Part shown: in pieces, positions 5,811 to 7,851 of the stretch
Layout: the number at the start of each line of letters is the position of its first letter
How positions within the stretch are numbered: the stretch's first letter is position 1
Assembly: GCA_025058955.1 (NCBI GenBank)
Contig: JANXDV010000053.1
Span: 1-7,851, forward strand
Source: Archaeoglobaceae archaeon
GTDB taxonomy: Archaea; Halobacteriota; Archaeoglobi; Archaeoglobales; Archaeoglobaceae
Reading direction: 5' to 3'
Length of the DNA stretch: 7,851 nt
Notes under the pieces: model-generated
What the model was told of the DNA's origin: nothing
Database searches by the model: none
The model's input: only the letters and a program-made list of their open reading frames with translations
Program-made: the position numbers and the translations under genes

Positions 5811-6906
5811 ATTTTTTCTTTTTTTTACAATTTTGATAGTATATTAGAGGATGCGAGACACCGCAATTGGCGACACAGTTTTGATAAGTTCTCATCGTCT
5901 CGCAAGCGGGTGGGGAGTATTCCGCTCCCTTCCCCCTCATTCCAGCAATGTGCTCGATCTGATACCTCGACTTCTCCTCATCAAAATCTGGAGAATTTTT
6001 GAATACTCTCAAAACCTCCTCTACGCTCATTCCTATATTCAACAAGAAAGATGTCAAAGCAAATCTCGCTGTATGTGGCACATTCATTCCCCTTTGAAGT
6101 TCAGTGAGAATCTCAAGCATGCATGGAGGCAAGCATTTGAGATCGACTTCTCCAAGATCCATTTCGAACTTTTTCTCCTTCATGGCAACGCTTCGCAATT
6201 CCTTCAAATGTGGCTCCAAAATTTCAGAATAAAAATTGATTTTTTCGAATATTCGAGCACGCAAAAACTCTTCGATTACTCTTATAACCTCTGATTTGCT
6301 CGTTTTTACAAATCCGTCTATGAGCTTTCTATTCACCAGCCTCCATTCATCACTCCTAATCCTCGAAGACGCTCTCACATAACTTGAAACATGGGTGTTC
6401 CAGCCTTTAAGCTTTATACCAAGATCCAAAGCGATCAGTCTAACTATTTCGTCTGATTCTTCTTCTAAGGCTAATACATAGGAGTTTGCTTCTCTTACTG
6501 CAAATCTCATTCTCACCCAATCTTCGAGATTTGAAACAAGCATTTTTGCACTGAGATAGCTCAACAGAGCGATCTTTGCCCCCTTCTTTATTTCTTCCTC
6601 TGTTTTCAAACCGTAAGAAAATTTGCAGTTTTCAAAACAACTCATGCAAAGGTTACAATCCTCAAAGTTTCTTATTTTTTTGCAGTTAAAGCACTTTAAA
6701 TCACAACCTAAACAAAGAAAAGTCTTTAGTGGCTCCTTCTTGGAATGTTTTCCTCTCAAAGCATTCAAAACTTCATACTTTCCCTTTTCAATTGCTTCTG
6801 GGAACTTTTTTAGCTCTTCAGCAATTTTAAGATCACCAAAAACTGAAACCGAAAGTTTGAGAAAGGGATAGGCGGAGATGAGATTAAAAAGTGGTAAATA
6901 TTTCAT
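5803..6906 (-). CDS. priL: DNA primase large subunit, with an extra cysteine cluster
   Basis: Regulatory, Fe-S-containing subunit of the archaeal-eukaryotic primase; with PriS it makes the primers that start DNA strands. The 367-residue protein has the expected C-terminal Fe-S domain: KCLPPCMLEIL (residues 257-267), HTARFALTSFLLNIGMS (278-294), YSPPACETMRTYQNC (330-344) and CGVSHPLIYY (348-357). C262, C335, C344 and C348 are the likely 4Fe-4S ligands; C360 is extra. Unusual is an N-terminal eight-cysteine segment (C65, C68, C72, C75, C84, C87, C90, C94), whose second half has the ferredoxin spacing C-x2-C-x2-C-x3-C. I do not know this from other PriL proteins. The C-terminus is KKKKKFT, encoded by a long A-rich run. 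The start ATG (6906) shares one base with the pcn stop (TAATG), so the two are one operon with probable coupling. PriS is not in the window. Confidence 0.9.
   Translation of the reverse strand: MKYLPLFNLISAYPFLKLSVSVFGDLKIAEELKKFPEAIEKGKYEVLNALRGKHSKKEPLKTFLCLGCDLKCFNCKKIRNFEDCNLCMSCFENCKFSYGLKTEEEIKKGAKIALLSYLSAKMLVSNLEDWVRMRFAVREANSYVLALEEESDEIVRLIALDLGIKLKGWNTHVSSYVRASSRIRSDEWRLVNRKLIDGFVKTSKSEVIRVIEEFLRARIFEKINFYSEILEPHLKELRSVAMKEKKFEMDLGEVDLKCLPPCMLEILTELQRGMNVPHTARFALTSFLLNIGMSVEEVLRVFKNSPDFDEEKSRYQIEHIAGMRGKGAEYSPPACETMRTYQNCVANCGVSHPLIYYQNCKKKKKFT
5812..5826 (+). terminator. T-tract terminator of the histone gene
   Basis: Six T, one C and eight T, beginning 2 bases after the histone stop codon. 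Archaeal RNA polymerase terminates on such U-rich tracts without needing a hairpin. The same bases encode the lysine-rich C-terminus of PriL on the other strand. Confidence 0.65.
6625..6714 (-). other. Eight-cysteine motif within priL
   Basis: Codons for PriL residues 65-94. Spacing is C-x2-C-x3-C-x2-C, then eight residues, then C-x2-C-x2-C-x3-C; the two halves are near mirror images. I checked each Cys codon on the minus strand. It suggests bound zinc or iron-sulfur clusters, but the metal cannot be told from the sequence. Confidence 0.8.
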
Positions 6907-7640
6907 TAGCTTTCTACGCGTGGAGCGAGAATGAACTCAACACGAACCTTGCCACCAACAAGTTCAAAAGAGAACCTGCCAGGATAATTCGTGCCTAAAT
7001 AGATCGTGAGCAGATCTCCTGCACTTGCAACCTTACAGAATTCTTTTAAATAATCCAAACTGAACATGCTCCTCGCTTCACCTCCATTGAACTCCGAAAG
7101 CTCTCCCGCGGTCATCGTGAAAGTCATTTTTTCAACATCTCCTTTGGCTTCGATCGTGAAGCTATTCTTGTCAGATTTTAGGATTATGTGTTCGCTAATT
7201 TTCTCCATAGCGGAAGTTACTTTCTTGAATTCTCCAGCATCAAGAGCGATTTTCGCTGGCAAGTTTAACTCAGGAATTTTTGGCTCTTTCCTTATTGCAG
7301 ATGGATCAATAAGAGATAAACTGTATTCAAGACTCCCAGATTTTATACGCAAATTGGTCTCATCAATCAAAGAGAGCTCTACAAGATCCTTTGCACTTAT
7401 GCTTTTGCTGATCTCAAAGATCCTGTTCATGTCCAGCCCAATTGTTTTTTCCGCTTCGAGTCTATAGCTTTCAAGACTTTCCTTTGGAACGTCTACTATA
7501 ACCATCGCAACATTCGAAGGATCAACAGCACGAGAGTGAATACCTTTTGAAAGGAAATGCATTCTGCATTCACTGACAAGAGCGGTAATAGCTCTTGAAA
7601 TAGTTTTCAGGATCTCCGCAGACATTATAGCTTCAACCAT
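6906..7640 (-). CDS. pcn: DNA polymerase sliding clamp (PCNA)
   Basis: Homotrimeric ring that tethers polymerase, FEN1, ligase and other factors to DNA. Read from the ATG at 7640 it is 244 residues, normal for archaeal PCNA. Seen: HFLSKGIHSRAVDPSNVAMV (residues 28-47), a conserved DNA-facing and structural region; the interdomain connecting loop around SLIDPSAIRKEPKIPEL (109-125), which binds PIP-box partners; MTAGELSEFNGGEARSMFS (176-194); SLDYLKEFCKV (194-204); LGTNYPGRF (215-223); and the C-terminal EFILAPRVES (235-244), part of the partner-binding pocket. From memory it is very similar to A. fulgidus PCNA, whose start matches MVEAIM here. The frame extends to a TTG at 7646; GGAG at 7659-7656 is 9 bases before that TTG but 15 before the ATG. 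However, a TATA box centred at 7666 would start transcription near 7640, favouring a leaderless ATG. priL follows with a 1-base overlap. Confidence 0.95.
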   Translation of the reverse strand: MVEAIMSAEILKTISRAITALVSECRMHFLSKGIHSRAVDPSNVAMVIVDVPKESLESYRLEAEKTIGLDMNRIFEISKSISAKDLVELSLIDETNLRIKSGSLEYSLSLIDPSAIRKEPKIPELNLPAKIALDAGEFKKVTSAMEKISEHIILKSDKNSFTIEAKGDVEKMTFTMTAGELSEFNGGEARSMFSLDYLKEFCKVASAGDLLTIYLGTNYPGRFSFELVGGKVRVEFILAPRVES

Positions 7641-7660
7641 AGCCAAACTTTTTAGCTCCT

Positions 7661-7671
7661 TTAATATTTAT
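7661..7671 (-). promoter_or_regulatory. TATA box of the pcn-priL operon
   Basis: ATAAATATTAA on the minus strand, preceded by the purine run GGAGAAAAAA that could be its BRE. Its centre is 26 bases from the ATG at 7640, pointing to a leaderless clamp mRNA. Confidence 0.6.
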
Positions 7672-7714
7672 TTTTTTCTCCTTAGTTTCTCGTTGAAACT
7701 GTTTTTCGAAAACC

Positions 7715-7722
7715 TTATATAT
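7715..7722 (+). promoter_or_regulatory. TATA box of the PAS-domain gene
   Basis: TTATATAT, with CGAAAACC directly upstream, a good BRE match. Its centre is about 24 bases before the ATG at 7742, so the transcript should begin at or within a few bases of the start codon. The palindrome TTTTCGAAAA (7703-7712) overlaps the BRE. Confidence 0.6.
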
Positions 7723-7741
7723 CTGCATGCTCATTATTATC

Positions 7742-7851
7742 ATGGAACATGAATGGGATGCTGGATTTTGGAAAAGCATTGTTGATCAAATGCTGACTGG
7801 AGTTTACATCACTGACATTAGTGAAAAATTCCTCTATGTTAACGATATATT
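7742..7851 (+). CDS. PAS-domain signalling protein, N-terminal fragment (runs off the window)
   Basis: Only 36 complete codons are visible. After a short lead (MEHEWDAGFW) the sequence SIVDQMLTGVYITD (residues 12-25) followed by KFLYVNDI (29-36) is a typical PAS opening, resembling the start of sensor domains in archaeal histidine kinases and multi-PAS proteins. No signal peptide or membrane helix precedes it, so the sensing domain is probably cytoplasmic. Whether a kinase or other output domain follows cannot be seen. The ATG at 7742 is supported by the TATA box about 24 bases upstream and the lack of a Shine-Dalgarno site, the leaderless pattern. The gene is divergent from pcn, sharing a 101-base spacer. 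PAS assignment from so short a stretch is good but not certain. Confidence 0.7.
   Translation, partial: MEHEWDAGFWKSIVDQMLTGVYITDISEKFLYVNDI

Noticed and set aside
5851..6294. Open frame on the plus strand opposite priL
   Set aside because: The minus strand contains the PriL Fe-S domain; the plus frame has no recognisable features.

Overview
The window looks like chromosomal core DNA of a euryarchaeon, most likely of the Archaeoglobales. The evidence is a 68-residue archaeal histone, a PCNA and an archaeal-eukaryotic primase large subunit side by side, an archaeal-type GspE-like secretion ATPase, TATA-box promoters, and several starts that sit where a leaderless transcript would begin. From memory, the PCNA is very close to that of Archaeoglobus fulgidus, and the order PCNA, PriL, histone is also found there. 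The DNA is visibly AT-leaning. No search was run, so the placement is by recognition only.

Layout. 1-1250 (minus): trpC then the first 197 codons of trpD, joined by an ATGA overlap; these are consecutive tryptophan-synthesis steps. 1348-3202 (plus): a six-helix DUF998 membrane protein, then an adenosine-type deaminase of the MTA/SAH/5'-deoxyadenosine family. 3229-5435 (plus): a GspE/TadA-type secretion ATPase, whose stop overlaps a TTG start of a DUF488 protein. 5436-5597: a non-coding stretch ending in a strong TATA box for the histone gene (5604-5810, plus). 5803-7640 (minus): pcn followed directly by priL, converging on the histone gene with an 8-base overlap. 7742 to the edge (plus): the start of a PAS-domain signalling protein, divergent from pcn.

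How the genes fit together. The right half is a replication and chromatin block: sliding clamp and primase subunit in one operon, facing a histone gene. The left half is metabolic: tryptophan synthesis, and salvage of adenosine by-products of S-adenosylmethionine chemistry. The middle holds an NTPase for an archaeal pilus-like or secretion machine without its membrane partner in view.

Points that stand out. (1) PriL carries an eight-cysteine cluster near residues 65-94, in addition to the usual C-terminal Fe-S cysteines. (2) TrpC has Gly where the family has a nearly invariant Glu in its Ser-Glu-Ser-Gly-Ile motif. (3) The ATPase is translationally coupled to a DUF488 protein rather than a GspF/TadC membrane protein. 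(4) The T-tract after the histone gene doubles as the lysine codons at the PriL C-terminus. No CRISPR array, insertion sequence, tRNA or rRNA was seen.
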